Positions 33,290-58,716 are shown, numbered from the stretch's first letter. The stretch: 64,000 nt of DNA from Rhipicephalus microplus (GCF_043290135.1 NC_134707.1:67509906-67573905), one strand, 5' to 3'. Made by a program: numbers and translations. The notes: generated by a model not told the origin, from the sequence alone.

Positions 33290-34490
33290 TAACCAACTCG
33301 CCCAGAAAGCTACGTTGCTGACAAACATATTTCATAGCACCCCTCAGCCAGCAAAGAAAAGGCGCTCGACAGACTGAAATTCAAGCGCGAATGTATGTCT
33401 GGCAATGAAATACTTCTTGTTTGTATCAGTTCAGAAAGTATATTCAGTGAATATACATGAACTTTGTGTTCCAGTCAATACTGCTCACCATAATACATGT
33501 AGGAAGTTGTATTTCGCCCAAATTTAGACGCGGCAGCGTTCATTGCCTATTCACCTGGCGTTTTTCTAATCAGCAATAAACAGTTTACATTTAGTGCCCC
33601 AACTACGGTTAACAAAAACAGATAGACCACTAGTCAAACAGCACGACCAAATGCAGCAATTCAAATCTGAACATTTCGCACAAGCCTGACTAGTTTGAAT
33701 ACAAACTGAAAGAACAAGAAAGCCAAAAGAAAAGTACAATTCATGAAAAATTCCAATATCTTGAATGCTGGGCCTGCTGCTTTCTCGAGAGTGAGAGCGC
33801 CAGAAATCCGCGGCGCCTATACATTGTTCTTTCCTGAGCATGAGAGGATTGCCGTCGAAGCTCTGGCAGTAGAAGGAAGGCATTGTCTTCGTGGAGAAGT
33901 TCAAAGCTCCCCGATGTCTGCTGATTACGCCAAGAATCTACGCGGATTCGAAAGTGAGGGTTTCTTTTGTTTACCAGAATTACCGGGTTGTGGGGTTGGA
34001 GATGGTAGTAAAACCACTAGCAGTGTTCTGATACTGGACTCACATCACTGTTCAATTGACAGAAGTTGTTCTCGTGATGCCGTATCCTTTAACGAAAATT
34101 CTTTGTTACTCTAATGTAAGGAGAGGGACAGTCGGTGAACGGTATCCGGCTCACGACTAAAGTTTCTTCTACAGTTGCGCGATTTTAGGGCTGTATATGG
34201 GGGTGCCGATAATAGCTGATTGCATGTGGTTGAGGCAAAGCCCCGCATTTCCCGGTATAGGGCTTATTGCTTCACAGATTCCGGCGATGTATTGAATCGA
34301 CACGTGGTTTCGTTGGGGCCAACTTCAAGAAAAATATGTTCTGGTTGAAGTTTTCCTATTATTTCAAATTCAACACACGATTCACATTGGCAGCGTGTAT
34401 TCAAGGCATGTTGTGTGGGTATGGCCGCTGCTAAGACGTACAAACATGTGATAATTGAAAATTGAACGCTGTATACCGCCTACAAAATAT
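33290..34490. other. 3' flank of lipocalin gene, no gene recognised
   Basis: Sequence between the gypsy element and the lipocalin 3' end. A 123-codon open frame at 33743-34114 (plus) and an overlapping 112-codon frame at 33566-33904 (minus) show no recognised domain or splice context. Around 33790-34020 the composition is less AT-rich than its neighbours. Confidence 0.5.
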
Positions 34491-34496
34491 TTTATT
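34491..34496 (-). terminator. Polyadenylation signal of lipocalin gene
   Basis: AATAAA on the minus strand (TTTATT on the plus), about 79 bases after the stop codon at 34577-34575. The spacing is normal for a short tick 3' UTR. Confidence 0.7.
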
Positions 34497-34574
34497 TAAC
34501 GCACTGCGTCAAACATAGTGACATGAGTTGGCAACACGGCAGTTTGACGTTCAATGCACGATACTTCCAGGTCA

Positions 34575-47940
<13,366 letters not shown>

Positions 47941-47998
47941 GTTGACTTCCTTCGATGTTCAGTCGGTGGATTAAGTGCTTGGGTACTTGAAGCCTCCG

Positions 47999-48006
47999 TA
48001 TTTATA
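47999..48006 (-). promoter_or_regulatory. TATA box of complete lipocalin gene
   Basis: TATAAATA on the minus strand, 59 bp upstream of the ATG. A transcript start about 30 bp downstream would give a 5' UTR of roughly 30 bases. Confidence 0.75.
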
Positions 48007-48689
48007 CAAGGCGCTATACAGGATTAACAATGCGGAAACATGAGAACGTCACCGCGTCAATCGATTACCGACAAGGCACTATTTCTAGCCATGCACGATG
48101 GTTGAATGTTTTGTATAATATCACATATGGTATGAGAAGCATGCTGTAGTTATTATTCATTATTCTTTTTAGCAAGCTCCACCCTGACACTTCATGGTTT
48201 TCAACCTTTTCCTTATGGAAATAGTTCTTGAAGGACACGTCATGCGATACGTGTCTACGCAGCAGGCATAAGACAACATCAGAACTGAGCCTGTTTGTGT
48301 ATTAGATTTTTATGAAGCGGTCCTTTATTTTCCTCAAATTCTAAATGTTATTAGCAGCATGCAGGCCATATTCAGTGAAAACAATGTCGTAAATAATTAG
48401 CTTACCACTGAAGTGATATAGAGCATGCTGTTTTCATAAATTTGTGCTTTCAAATTTATAAGGGACATCGCACGCACATCGCCAAAAAGGGTTTCTCGAA
48501 TGAAGGAGCTTAACATTTAGGTCCGACAACATGGCTTCAAGAAAAAAGGTTGCATAGGGCAAAACGCAAATGGTCTGTATAACCACCATCTAGATACACA
48601 CCTTGCCGAAGCTAATCAGCTGGAAAAAATTGCACACATCTATGAAGTTGTTCTTGAGAATTTGGCAAACCATTGGGCAGCACCAATGA
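48007..48689. other. Upstream flank of complete lipocalin gene
   Basis: Non-coding, homologous to about 6919-7600. Conserved between the two copies, but no individual regulatory motif can be defended by eye. Confidence 0.6.
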
Positions 48690-49944
48690 CGAGTGCGAAG
48701 AGGGCAACGAGTGGGCAATACGTCATCAGTCTACTAATCAGCCTCAGTACACCCACTGCAGGACAAGTGCCTCGCCCATGTCCCGCCAGTCAACTTGGTC
48801 CTCAGCATGCAACACATTATACCCGCACACGCCATAATACCTTCTGTTCACCTAAGTTTCTGGCTCCCTTTCTCCTTCTCTGGGAATCCAGTTTATTAAT
48901 GACCAGTGGTTCTCCGGACTATGTGCTACGTGCCTGGACCATGTGTATTTCTTTTAGATTTCAGCTATAATATCCTCACGCCTGGTTCCCTCACCCACTC
49001 TGCTTGCTTTTTGTCTCTTAAGATTACAGGTATCAAGTTCCTGTTCGTCACTCACTGTGACGCCCTCAATGTGAGTAGAACCCACCTTGTAAACCTGCAG
49101 GTTTTTGCTCTATTGTCAAGCATCGGCAAGATTCAGCTGTTATACACATACCTCAAGACGAATACTGGCAATCTGCTAGTCATGGTTATAGAATGCTTGA
49201 GGAATAAGCTACACCCCATTCTTATTCTTCTAGCTACTTTTACCTTGTTGTTCGGCTGCAAGGTTACTATTTTCCTTTGTAGGTGTACTCTTCAAGGGCA
49301 CTGCTACCTATTTCGAAGCGCTATTCTCTTTCGAGTATTTTATATAAAACTTTCGCTTTCTTTGAAGTAATTTGAGATCCTGACTTTATGCTCTCCTTGT
49401 TTCAATCAGTTATCATAAATTGTTATTCTTCCTCTTAGTTACTCAGCAATGCAATGTCATCGGCAAACCGCAGGTTACTAAGATACTCTCTAGGATCTCG
49501 ATTCCCTCAATTTTGCCTTTGTATAGTCTCCGAAAACTTCCTTTTAACGCGCGGTAAATAGCATTGGAGAGAAAGTGTCTTTTCGTCTTACATCCTTCTT
49601 TACCTGTAGCCTGTCGCTTTCAATATGGAGCACTATGGTGGCAACTGATTGTGTGTAGATTTCTTTCAAGATGCTTTTATATCTTTCATCGACACCCTGA
49701 CTCCTCAGTGTTTGCGTTACAGCTGATAGCTCTACTGAATAAAATGCTTTCTAGTAGTCTACGAGTGATATGTATAGTGGAGGGGTGTATTCTCGGCATT
49801 TTTCCAGTACAGTATACACAATGTGCTCTTGCCGGTATACGCAGCCTGAGGTATGGCGCGCGGCAGCTTGTTTCTCATTGCTGTTTTACCCCTGCTTCTT
49901 GAGCTCTCGCCTCAGGGCTTGCTGGCTTTATACGTACACATTGA
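48690..49944 (-). pseudogene. RTE-type LINE remnant (unit 2), 3' part
   Basis: Homologous to 7600-9085. It lacks the SINE present in unit 1. The FADD block is recognisable near 49470-49440. It is interrupted at 49944 by LINE copy 4 and resumes at 55785. Confidence 0.75.
49929..49944. repeat. Left target-site duplication of LINE copy 4
   Basis: TATACGTACACATTGA, 16 bp, identical to 55785-55800. The empty site in unit 1 (about 9084-9100) has one copy of a near-identical sequence. Confidence 0.93.
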
Positions 49945-50291
49945 TGCAGATATATGGTGTTTTTTGGCGCAAGGGCCATTTGATGGCCAAAGAGGGCCAG
50001 TTCATGGGATATGGAATGTGGACCATGATTGTGATTAGAGGCTGTATAAGGGCCATAAAATTCCTCGCAATAAGGCGGGTAAAAACATACAAGTAATAAA
50101 ATCATGACCATGCCGTGAAAGGTGTGTGTGGTGTGAATAGATGACAAAAGTCGGTGATAATAAAAACGATGGTGGACATGTATGGCATTAGCACAAGTGC
50201 CTCACACGTTCGTACCCTTGCGTCCAAGGGCCGTGAGGCAAGTGCTTTGTTGTGTAGCCACCGCAGCGAAAATCTCTCTGCAGAGGTCGTG

Positions 50292-53200
50292 CTACGGAAT
50301 GCCCGGGTATATGATATGAAAATTATGAATTTCTTTTAAAAACGCTAAGAATGATTTATAACCAAAAAGCGGTTCCCAACCAACGAACATTGCAGGGTGT
50401 AAAGGTATATGTTTTCGGTAGGGTAACGGAAAATGCTGTTTTTTTAGAGATTCTAAGTGTTTGCACTGAATTAACATGTGAAGGACTGTTAATGCTTCAC
50501 CACAACTGTCACACAATGGCGGATCGCCACCGGACAAAAGATATGTGTGTGTCGTGTATGTGTGTCCTATCCTGAGTCTCGTTAGTATCACCTCTGTATG
50601 ACGCGATTTTGATACTGGCAGCCAATGACCAAGCTGTGACTTAATAATGTGTAGTTTGTTTTGTGTGTGTGTATCCCACTTGCCCTGCCAGTATACTCTG
50701 AGGTTTCGTTTCAGAGACGGCTTAAGATCAAGGGCCGGGATTGATATGGGTGTAGGGGTAGTGCTTTTGTGGACGGATGCAGCGAGCTGATCCGCCCTCA
50801 CGTTGCCTTGAATCTCTCGGTGCCCTGGCACCCAGCACACTACAACATGTTGATTGAGTGTGTAGAGTGTGCATAAATTGAAGTAAAGTGAGACGAGGAC
50901 CGAGGTTTTTTGTTTTTTAAGACTGTGCAGAGCCGTTACCACACTGAGAGAGTCTGTATAAATTACTGCTTTTTGTATTTGTAATTTTTTGATGTCTTTA
51001 GCTGCCACAAGTATCGCGTAAGCTTCCGCTGTGAAGATACTTGTGCCTGGATATAGAGGGCCAGAATCCGAAAAGGATGGGCCGACAGTAGCGTAGGACA
51101 CAGAGGAGTTGGACTTGGAGGCATCTGTAAAGAACTCAGGACGTGTGTATTTGTGTTGAAGTTCCAGGAAGTATGTTCGGATATGGGCAATACGCGCATG
51201 TTTTGTAACTTCTAGAAAAGACACATCACAGTCTATAGTCTGCCATTGCCACGGTTGCGGATATGATACAGGAGCCATTAAACTGTCTTCATGTGAGACT
51301 CCAGTTTCCTCAACTAGACTTTTCAGGCGAGCTGAGAAGGGCTGCCTCATTGAAGGCCTCTTTTGAAACAGAATGGAGCTCGACAAATCTATAATAGTAG
51401 AGTATGAGGGGTGCTTCTTATCTGCTTTCACCTTAAGGAAATAAACAAAGGACATGTAGGTTCTCTGCAGATGAAGCGACCACTCATTTGACTCAACATA
51501 AAGGCTTTCTACGGGGCTGGTGCAGAAAGCACCCGTAGAAAGGCGGATGCCCAAATGGTGCACGGGGTCCAGCATCTTCAAAGCACTTTGAGTTGCAGAC
51601 TGATCAACAGCCCCATAATCTAAGCGGGTGCGAATGAGGCTTCGATACAGATTCATGAGGCATTGCCTATTGCTACCCCAAGTAGTACGTGACAACAATT
51701 TTATAACATTCTTGGCTTTTAAACATTTTGTTTTTAAATATTTGATGTGCGATTCGAAGGTCAACTTCTTGTCCAAGATTAAGCCTGAGAATTTATGCTC
51801 GGCTTTGACAGACAGACATTGCCCTATTCAAACGAATGTCAGGTTCGGAGTGCATGCCTCTCATTTGAGAGAACAAGACACACGTGCTTTTTTGTGGGTT
51901 AGGTCGAAATCCGTTTTCTTCTGCTCATTTAGAGACCTTGTTTAAACCCAGCTGAACCTGCCGCTCACACATTGCCAAGTTGCATAACTTGAAGTCAAGC
52001 TGAACGTCGTCGACATATGTACAATAGCACATATTTTGGGGGATAGACAAGTGCAAGGAATTCATTTTGATAATAAAAAGTGTGCAACTAAGTACACCAC
52101 CTTGTGGCACGCCTGTTTCCTGGACAAATGTTTGTGAGAGAACACTGCCCACATGGACACGGAATGTCCGGTTTGACAGGTAACTTTCGATTATGTGAAA
52201 CATTCTTTCGCGCACACCAAGGTGGGACAGGTCTTTTAGAATTCCAAAACGCCATGTTGTATCATAAGCCTTTTCGATATCGAGGAACACAGAGAGAAAA
52301 TATTGTTTATGGAAGAAGGCGTCTCTGATCTGTGCCTCGATACGGACAAGGTGGTCTTTGGTGGATCTACTTTCTCGAAACCCGCACTGAAATGGGTCGA
52401 GCAAATTGTTTGTTTCAAGGATATGTACAAGTCGGCTGTTTATCATTTTTTCGAAGACTTTGCACAAGCAGCTTGTCAGTGCAATGGGCCTATAACTTAA
52501 AGCTAAAGAAGGGTTCTTGCCCTCTTTCAAAATGGGAACAATAATAGCCTCTTTCCAGGAAGTAGGGATAGTGCCAGGAAACCAGATAGCATTGTACAAA
52601 CAAAGTAAGGTTTTTCGTGTTTCGATTGGTAGGTTTTTTAACATTTCGTACACCACACGGTCAGAATCTGGGGCAGAAGTACTGCAAGAGTTTAGAGACG
52701 TTCGCAGCTCAGCTAGACTGAAAGCTTGGTTATATGCCTCGTATCTAGTGGATTTGTGTTCGAGTTTCTGCTTTTCTATTCTTGTTCTGTATTTTTGGAA
52801 AGTGTCAGTATAGTGAGACGAGCTGGATACCCGTTCAAAGTGTGCACCGAGGAAGTTTGCCTGATCTTCCAAGGTATCAGCCTGAGTGTTTACGAGTGGA
52901 AGTATGTGTACTTGTTTTCCTGCTATCCTACTGACCATGTTTTCCAGACTTTGGCCTCTTGTGTATATGAATTTATCCCTGATAAAAACCTATGCCAACT
53001 TACTCTTCTGGCCTGTCGACGCGTTCTCCTGCCTCGAGATTTTATTTTCTTAAAGCTCTCAAGGTTTTCCGCTGTCAGCGAGTTCCGCAGCAACCTCAAT
53101 GCCCTGTTCTGTTCCATTCGCGCATTCTGACACTCAGCGTTCCACCAAGGGATGTGTCGTTTGCCGGGCAGTGCGAATGTTTGTGGAATGCACTTGGCTG

Positions 53201-54043
53201 CTGCGTCAGTAAGAAAGGCCATGAAGAACTGCACAGCTTCATCTATGCCTAATCCGCATATGTCAGTCCAATTTAAGTGAGTAAGCTTTTGAAATTGTTT
53301 CCAGTCGGCTTTGTTTATCAGCCATTTGGGAACATGTGGAGGACATTCATATAATTTTGGTGTACTCAAAACTAAAGGAAAATGGTCACTTCCGTATGGA
53401 TTATTTATGACTTTCCACTGAAGTAATGGTACAAGTGAAGGAGATGCGATACTGAGGTCTATGGAAGAGTAAGTTTTCTTGGCAAGGTTATAGTATGTTG
53501 CCTCTTTCCTATTCAACAGACAAGCACCTGATGAAATGAGAAATTGTTCAATGAGATGACCTCGTGCATCACAGCAAGAGTCACCCCACAGGCCATTATG
53601 TGCGTTCAGGTCCCCAAGGACCAGATAATGTTCAGGTAGTACGTCTATTAAAGACTTGAATTGCAGTTTTTCAAGACGGTGGTGCGCAGGTATGTACAAA
53701 GAGCAGATAGTGACAAGTTTGTTTAGAATAACTACTCGTACAGCCACCGCCTCGAGGGAAGTTTAAGGGGTAATTGGGTGCATGCTATACCTTGACTAAC
53801 TATAACCGCTACACCACCGAATGGTGGCACGGCATCATCTCTATCCGTTCGGAAGATTACATAGTTACGTAAAAAGTTTGTGTTTGTTCGTTTTAAGTGT
53901 GTCTCTTGTACACACAGCACTCTTGGATTGTATTCATGGAGGAGTTCTTGTAAGTCATCGAGGTTTCGAAGAAGGCCTCGGATGTTCCTCTGTAATATTT
54001 CTGTCTGCATATTTAAACAAGAGAAATGCTGCTGTGTGTACAA
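50292..54043 (-). pseudogene. LINE copy 4 ORF2 (AP endonuclease, RT, RNase H)
   Basis: Four long frames cover the protein: 54043-53732, 53747-52923, 52938-51925 and 51776-50292. Endonuclease: ILQRNIRGLLRNLDDLQELL, catalytic CVQETHLK, LGDLNAHNGLWGDSC and YGSDHFPLVL. The linker is Arg-rich (GRRTRRQARR). RT: SYRPIALTSCLCKVFEKMI, FRESRSTKDHLVRIEAQIRD, FLDIEKAYDTTWRFG, GVPQGGVLSCTLF and catalytic YVDD (near 52010). RNase H: FTDASKSNSSVSYA (D), TAEAYAILVAAK (E), YTDSLSVVTAL (D) and GNVRADQLA (D). C-terminal CDSCGEALTVLHMLIQC. Frame breaks lie near 53740, 52930 and 51776-51925. All catalytic motifs are still present. Confidence 0.9.
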
Positions 54044-54104
54044 AGAGTATCCTGTGTTGGAGTGAGCTCGTTAATTCAGGTGGCAGGAAGGTCGTCCGGC
54101 CCCG

Positions 54105-55255
54105 TTATTGTTTTTTTGTTTTTCTTGGCGCGATCCAGGAGGCGCGCCTCTCTTTCGGTAACAAGGGTACCGTTGTATCCATTGCCTCCTCAGAGGCACT
54201 GGATGCCCGCACATGCGAGCTGGTGGTTCGGATTTTAGGCCTCGCCTGGTGAGGTGAGGCCTTGAGACCAGAGGACCCTGGAGTCTCCGGCCTCAATTTG
54301 CTTGGAGGCGGAGTAGACTGAACTACTGCCGCCTTAGTGGCAGGCGCCACAGCCGATGGCTCGCTCTGCGCTGGCCGAAGGAGTGGCGAGGGCTGGTGCG
54401 GAGTTGCCCCCTGACGCGCCGCATCAGCATATGTTGTGCCGTAAAATAGCGACACTCTTCGTCTTGCTTCTTTGAATGTGATATTTTCTTTGACTTTAAG
54501 AGTGATTATTTCTTTTTCTTTTTTCCAAAATGAGCAAGACCGTGAGTATGCGGCATGATTTCCGCCACAGTACACAGAGTGTGATGGCTCTTCGCAATTG
54601 TCAGAATTTTGACCTGACACTCCACATTTTGCACAAGTTTAGTGACCACGACAGTTTTGTGAGCCGTGTCCATACTTCTGGCATTTAAAACATCGACGTA
54701 GGTTAGGTATGTATGGTCTGATCGACGTCTTCGTGTACTCTGAACACTTTCTGGCAGATTACTGGAAGCGAATGTGAGTATTAGGTGTTTCGTTGGTGTT
54801 ACCTTGTTGTCTCTTCTAATGATGATCCTTTGTACATTGGTCACCTTCTGACTCTTCCACCCCTCCAGACGTTCCTCTTCAGTCAAGCCGAGCAAATCAG
54901 CATCAGATACTACTCCACTGGTTGTGTTCAATGATCTTTGTGGCGTTACAGTGATGGGAGTGTCACCAAAAGTTGAAATGTTCTGTAGCTTTTCAAACTG
55001 TTCTTTTTCTCGAACTTCAAGGATGAGGTCTCCGCTGCTCATTTTGGTAACTTTGTACCCGGCTCCAAGAGTTTCTGTGAGACATCTAGCTACTACAAAG
55101 TGGGATACAGTTCTGGCTTGCTTGCTGGTTATCTCACTATGTATAACATGAAAATGGGGGAAGTTGTCACTTGATCGGTTAAAAAAGCCTAAGTCTTCGG
55201 TGCGTACGCGCTTTAAGGCGGTACGTTCACTTAATAAGGGAAATGCTCTATGCAT
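54105..55255 (-). pseudogene. LINE copy 4 ORF1 (gag-like, CCHC)
   Basis: Frame 1 (55255-54506) holds the N-terminal domain with FPHFHVIHSEITSKQARTVS, LGAGYKVTKMSSGDLILEV, ITVTPQRSLNTTSGVVSD and VTNVQRIIIRRDNKVTPTKH. The zinc knuckles are in another frame near 54700-54600: CFKCQKYGHGSQNC is a perfect CCHC, then a stop codon, then CAKCGVSGQNSDNC, in which the His is Gln. After that come YCGGNHAAYSRSCSFWKKEK and a Pro/Ala-rich tail (54620-54105). The protein would bind element RNA. Confidence 0.85.
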
Positions 55256-55784
55256 GCCAATTTACTTTTCTTCAGAAGCGTTGGCGGCCACCCACCACGG
55301 AGCCCAACGAGGGGACGCTACAAGTTTGCGGGTGCTAAAACCTGCAGGCGCCAGCCGTACAACGCTACTATAACCTATTGCGCCTAGACCAAGGTAGGCT
55401 ATTTGCACAGGGTTAACCCTAGCCGCCAGGAAGTTTGGAAGTAAACGGAAGAGAGTAGAAGACAGGACAGATAAATAGTAAGAGATAAAGACGGAGATGT
55501 AGGGAGAGAGAGATAGGAAAAGGCGACTGCCGATTTCTCCTGGGTGGGTCAGCCCAGGGGTACCGTCTACGTGAAGCCGGGGCCAAAGGGGTGTGTTGCC
55601 TCTGCTGGGGAGCCTTAAAGGTCCAATCACCCAGCGTCGGCTCAACCCCCAGGATCCCCTTTTCCCCGGACACAGCAAAGCCACGCACGGCTAGGCGTGG
55701 GAGGGAGTAGAAACTCCCCCGTTAGCTTGGGTCCATGGTGTCGCTTCACACCAAACGCCTACTTGCGCAGGTGCCCCTGCGCGC

Positions 55785-55900
55785 TATACGTACACATTGA
55801 CTACCGCTTCCACGCTCTGCCTTCGGAGTAGCAGGTTGTTGGCATTGCCGCTTTCAGGCGTGAGAGCTCTTTTACGATCGCTTTCATTCATGACAAAAAG
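55785..55900 (-). pseudogene. RTE-type LINE remnant (unit 2), 5' part
   Basis: Continues the remnant broken at 49944; homologous to about 9085-9210. It begins with the right target-site copy (55785-55800). Confidence 0.7.
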
Positions 55901-55901
55901 T

Positions 55902-56498
55902 GGCAGTGGCTTAGCTCAGCTATGCCAGGATATACGTAGCGTTAGCAAAGGTTCAGCTGATTATTCTCAGCTTTCTAGATATCATGCTTACAGCTGTTCC
56001 AATGACACACACACGGTATACGTATTATGTGGCACATGTATATTAATTTTGCCTGGTAACTACTTCAGGATACGATGAGTTAAGCTTCTCCGCTCTACTG
56101 TCCGTTCAGCAGCATTTGCACGTTCCTTCATGGCTATACCACAGTGGCAAACGCCAGTTAGAGGCGCTATCAAGCGGCTCCAGGGTAGTGTCAGATGGCG
56201 ACTGCACAGGGAAAGCGCGCGCGTCGGCGTCCATATTTCTACCAAGGCTCTCACGGCACTCCTCTGGAAAGCGCACACCGGCTGCGGCGAGTCGCACGCG
56301 GCCACGGCTGAGTGCGAGGGAGGTGCCGGCTCCGGTGCGTGTCACCACTGTTCGTCTGCGCAGCGCATCGAAATGCGCGCACACCGGCGGCGAGCCACGT
56401 GCGGCGGCAGCGGAGTATCATTGCGCATGCGCAGACCAGTGCCACGCGAAATTGGCTCAGCGAAGCCAGTGTAGCTAACGCTACAAAAAGTGCTTTGT
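55902..56498. mobile_element. GC-rich insertion present only in unit 2
   Basis: Unit 1 reads continuously from about 9210 to 9230 where unit 2 carries this roughly 600-bp block. It contains a perfect 11-bp inverted repeat, GTAGCGTTAGC (55936-55946) and GCTAACGCTAC (56474-56484), near its ends, and a very CpG-rich centre (56160-56450). No coding domain was recognised. The overlapping open frames on both strands are composition artefacts. Probably a non-autonomous DNA transposon; boundaries are approximate. Confidence 0.45.
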
Positions 56499-56836
56499 CT
56501 GTTTTCAGACCAAGCCATTCTTCAGCGTCATCGCCATTTCCTATAGTGGGCATCTTGCATGAGCTTCGCCAGATAACGGAGATAGCACCGCGCACCAGCT
56601 TAGAGTGTAACCTACTCTATACATAAAAATTGCGAAGCCTAAATCTCACGTGGCCACCATACTTGTAACTTTGCCATTCTCACCTACTTCCACTGAAGCT
56701 TGCTCAAAAGTGACCCCGCAGGGGCGTCTGCGAAAGCAGGTGTTTGTTGTGTAGCGACACCACGGATACGAGCTAACAGGAAGGGGGGGGGGGTGGCGGT
56801 TTGGACTCCCTCCCACGCACAGCCGTGCATGGCTTT

Positions 56837-57077
56837 GATTTGATTGATTTGTTGGGTTTAACGTCCCAAAACCACCATATGATTATGAGAGACGCCGTAG
56901 TAGAGGGCTCCGGAAATTTCGACCACCTGAGGATCTTTAACGTGCACCCAAATCTGAGTACACGGGCCTACAACATTTCCGCCTCCAACGGAAATGCAGC
57001 CGCCGCAGCCGGGATTTGAACCCGCGACCTGCGGGTCAGCAGCCGAGTGCCTTAGCCACTAGACCACCGCGGCGGGG
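56837..57077 (-). mobile_element. tRNA-derived SINE nested in LINE copy 5
   Basis: A 241-bp Ruka-like SINE in minus orientation with a perfect 13-bp duplication CGTGCATGGCTTT (56824-56836 and 57078-57090). Few differences from 8396-8639 by eye, so it is relatively young. Confidence 0.9.
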
Positions 57078-57419
57078 CGTGCATGGCTTTGCCGTGTCCG
57101 GGGAAAAGGGGGGGTTGAGCTGACGCTGGGGGACTGGGCCTGTAGAGTCCCCCGGCAGAGGCATCGCACCCCTTTGGCTCCGGCTTATCGTAGACGGCCC
57201 CCTTAGGCTGACCCACCCAGGGGAAATCGGCAGTCACCTTTTCCTTTCTCTCTCCCCCTAATATTCGTCTGTATATCTCAGTTTTTGTTGGTGCTGTCAT
57301 CTCTCTCCCGTTTACTTCCGAATATTATGGCGGCGAGGTTCAACCTGGTGTCTTGTTCGAGAACCGTCCTTTGTTGAGCAGCCCTATTCCCTCCGTGTAA
57401 GGGGCCTGGCCGAAGAAAC

Positions 57420-58430
57420 AGCTGTGCCTCTTCTCGAACACAGTTTGATGGCACCTTCTGCATATCTGCCACCATGGCAGTGGCGGCTTATAGACTGTGA
57501 TGTCTTTTTTGCTGAAGTAACAAAGCAGACAACACGTGCACACATACGTACACACTTCCTAGAACTACAGCATAAATACACATGCCCTGAGTTGTTTACC
57601 GATGCCTGAAAGTCCAACACTTCTGCTTTATATGCAGTGGTGGGTCGATCTTTTTTCCGAAGCCAACGTTCTTCACCCTGATGCAAGCATTTGCACAGGA
57701 GAAGCTTATGCAATACTGGTGGTCGTAAAACACCTGAAACAGATAAAATTACAAAAGGCGGTAAATACACAGATTTCCTAAGTGTGAAAAAAGCCCTGAA
57801 AACTCCTAAAAACACAAGTACCCCGCGCTGCTGTCACTTTACTCACTTCTGTGCCCACTGTACACATCAAAACAGCATGTAGTAGTGTACTGGGTGCCAG
57901 GACGCCGCGAGATAGAAAGGAACGAATTAGCGGACAACTTGGCTGCATCTGTTCAAAACAACGCTGCTACCACTACATCCATAGATGTCCCTGCGCTCGA
58001 CCTGAAACCGTTTCTAAAACGAAAGCTCAGAGAGTATTAGCAGAGCACGTGAGATACACACACAGACAATAAACTCCATGCTATTAAGCCGCAACTAAGC
58101 GATTGTCCGCCACTATCAAAGTCATCACACATAGAAGTAACACTAACAAGGCTTAGAGCAGAAAATACACACTCCACACATTCATATCTTCTATCTACCG
58201 GCGATGCACCATATTGTGAGAGATGTGGAGAACCCCTTACGGTTCTCCACATTCTCGTCTAGTGGAATGAGCTAGATGCTCTAAGAAAAAAGCACTTTTT
58301 ACTGCCCTACCGACATCAGCTCGCACTACACCCTGGGATACTCATCGGTAGGGATCCGCCTTTTCAAATGCAATCACTTTTCACGTTTTTGAAAGATGTT
58401 CATAGCTTTCACCACGTATTTTGAGGTGAT
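57420..58430 (+). pseudogene. LINE copy 5 ORF2 C-terminal part (RNase H)
   Basis: Plus-strand remnant: EHSLMAPSAYLPPWQWRLID, then TFLELQHKYTCPELFTDA, where the first RNase H Asp is kept before a stop. Later frames give GEAYAILVVVKHLK, WVPGRREIERNELADNLAAS, and the C-terminal CERCGEPLTVLHILV near 58220-58258. It has several frameshifts and no RT. Confidence 0.75.
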
Positions 58431-58716
58431 TCGTAGCACGACCTCTGTCCCGCGCTCGTGTCTGCGGTGACTACATCTCCATCATGGTTTTATTATCATG
58501 ACATTTTGCCATCTACTTTCACTACACACATCTCACGCCACTGTCATGATTTGATTACTTCCATGTTTTAACCTGCGTTAGTGCGGGGAATTTAAAAACC
58601 CCATTACAGCAACGCATCATATCATTGTTCATATCTCTAGTCTATTGAAAGGACACTCTTTGGCCGTCAACTGGCTCTTGCGCCATTAAAAACCACCCGT
58701 CATCGTCATCATCCTT

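Larger units (their letters stand above)
49945..55784 (-). mobile_element. I-like LINE, copy 4 (full-length reference)
   Basis: A 5.84-kb element on the minus strand, delimited by a perfect 16-bp target-site duplication and by the empty site in unit 1. In element order: 5' UTR (55784 to about 55256, starting near the CGCAGGGGCACC block), ORF1 (55255-54105), ORF2 (about 54043-50292), and 3' UTR (50291-49945) with a hairpin GGCCAT-TTG-ATGGCC at 49974-49988 near the end. The best-preserved copy in the window, but it carries about three frame breaks in ORF2 and at least one frameshift plus one stop in ORF1. RNase H after RT and an AP-type endonuclease place it near the I clade. Confidence 0.93.
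56714..58716 (+). mobile_element. I-like LINE, copy 5 (internally deleted, plus strand)
   Basis: The element starts with the family 5' UTR (56714 to about 57349, CCCCGCAGG start) and then jumps directly to the RNase H part of ORF2 (57350 onward), followed by the family 3' end to 58716. About 4 kb, comprising ORF1, endonuclease and RT, is missing. AAAAGTGA (56706-56713) and AAAGGTGA (58717-58724) flank it, and unit 1 has a single CAAAGGTGA, so it inserted as one piece. A SINE (56837-57077) is nested in its 5' UTR. The 3' tail ends in CATCGTCATCATC. Confidence 0.85.

Noticed and set aside
33743..34114. 123-codon open frame near the lipocalin 3' end as a host gene
   Set aside because: No domain, signal peptide, splice context or second copy could be found; kept only as unassigned.
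50963..51199. Extra minus-strand open frame inside LINE copy 4
   Set aside because: An alternative frame of the RNase H region, with no independent support.
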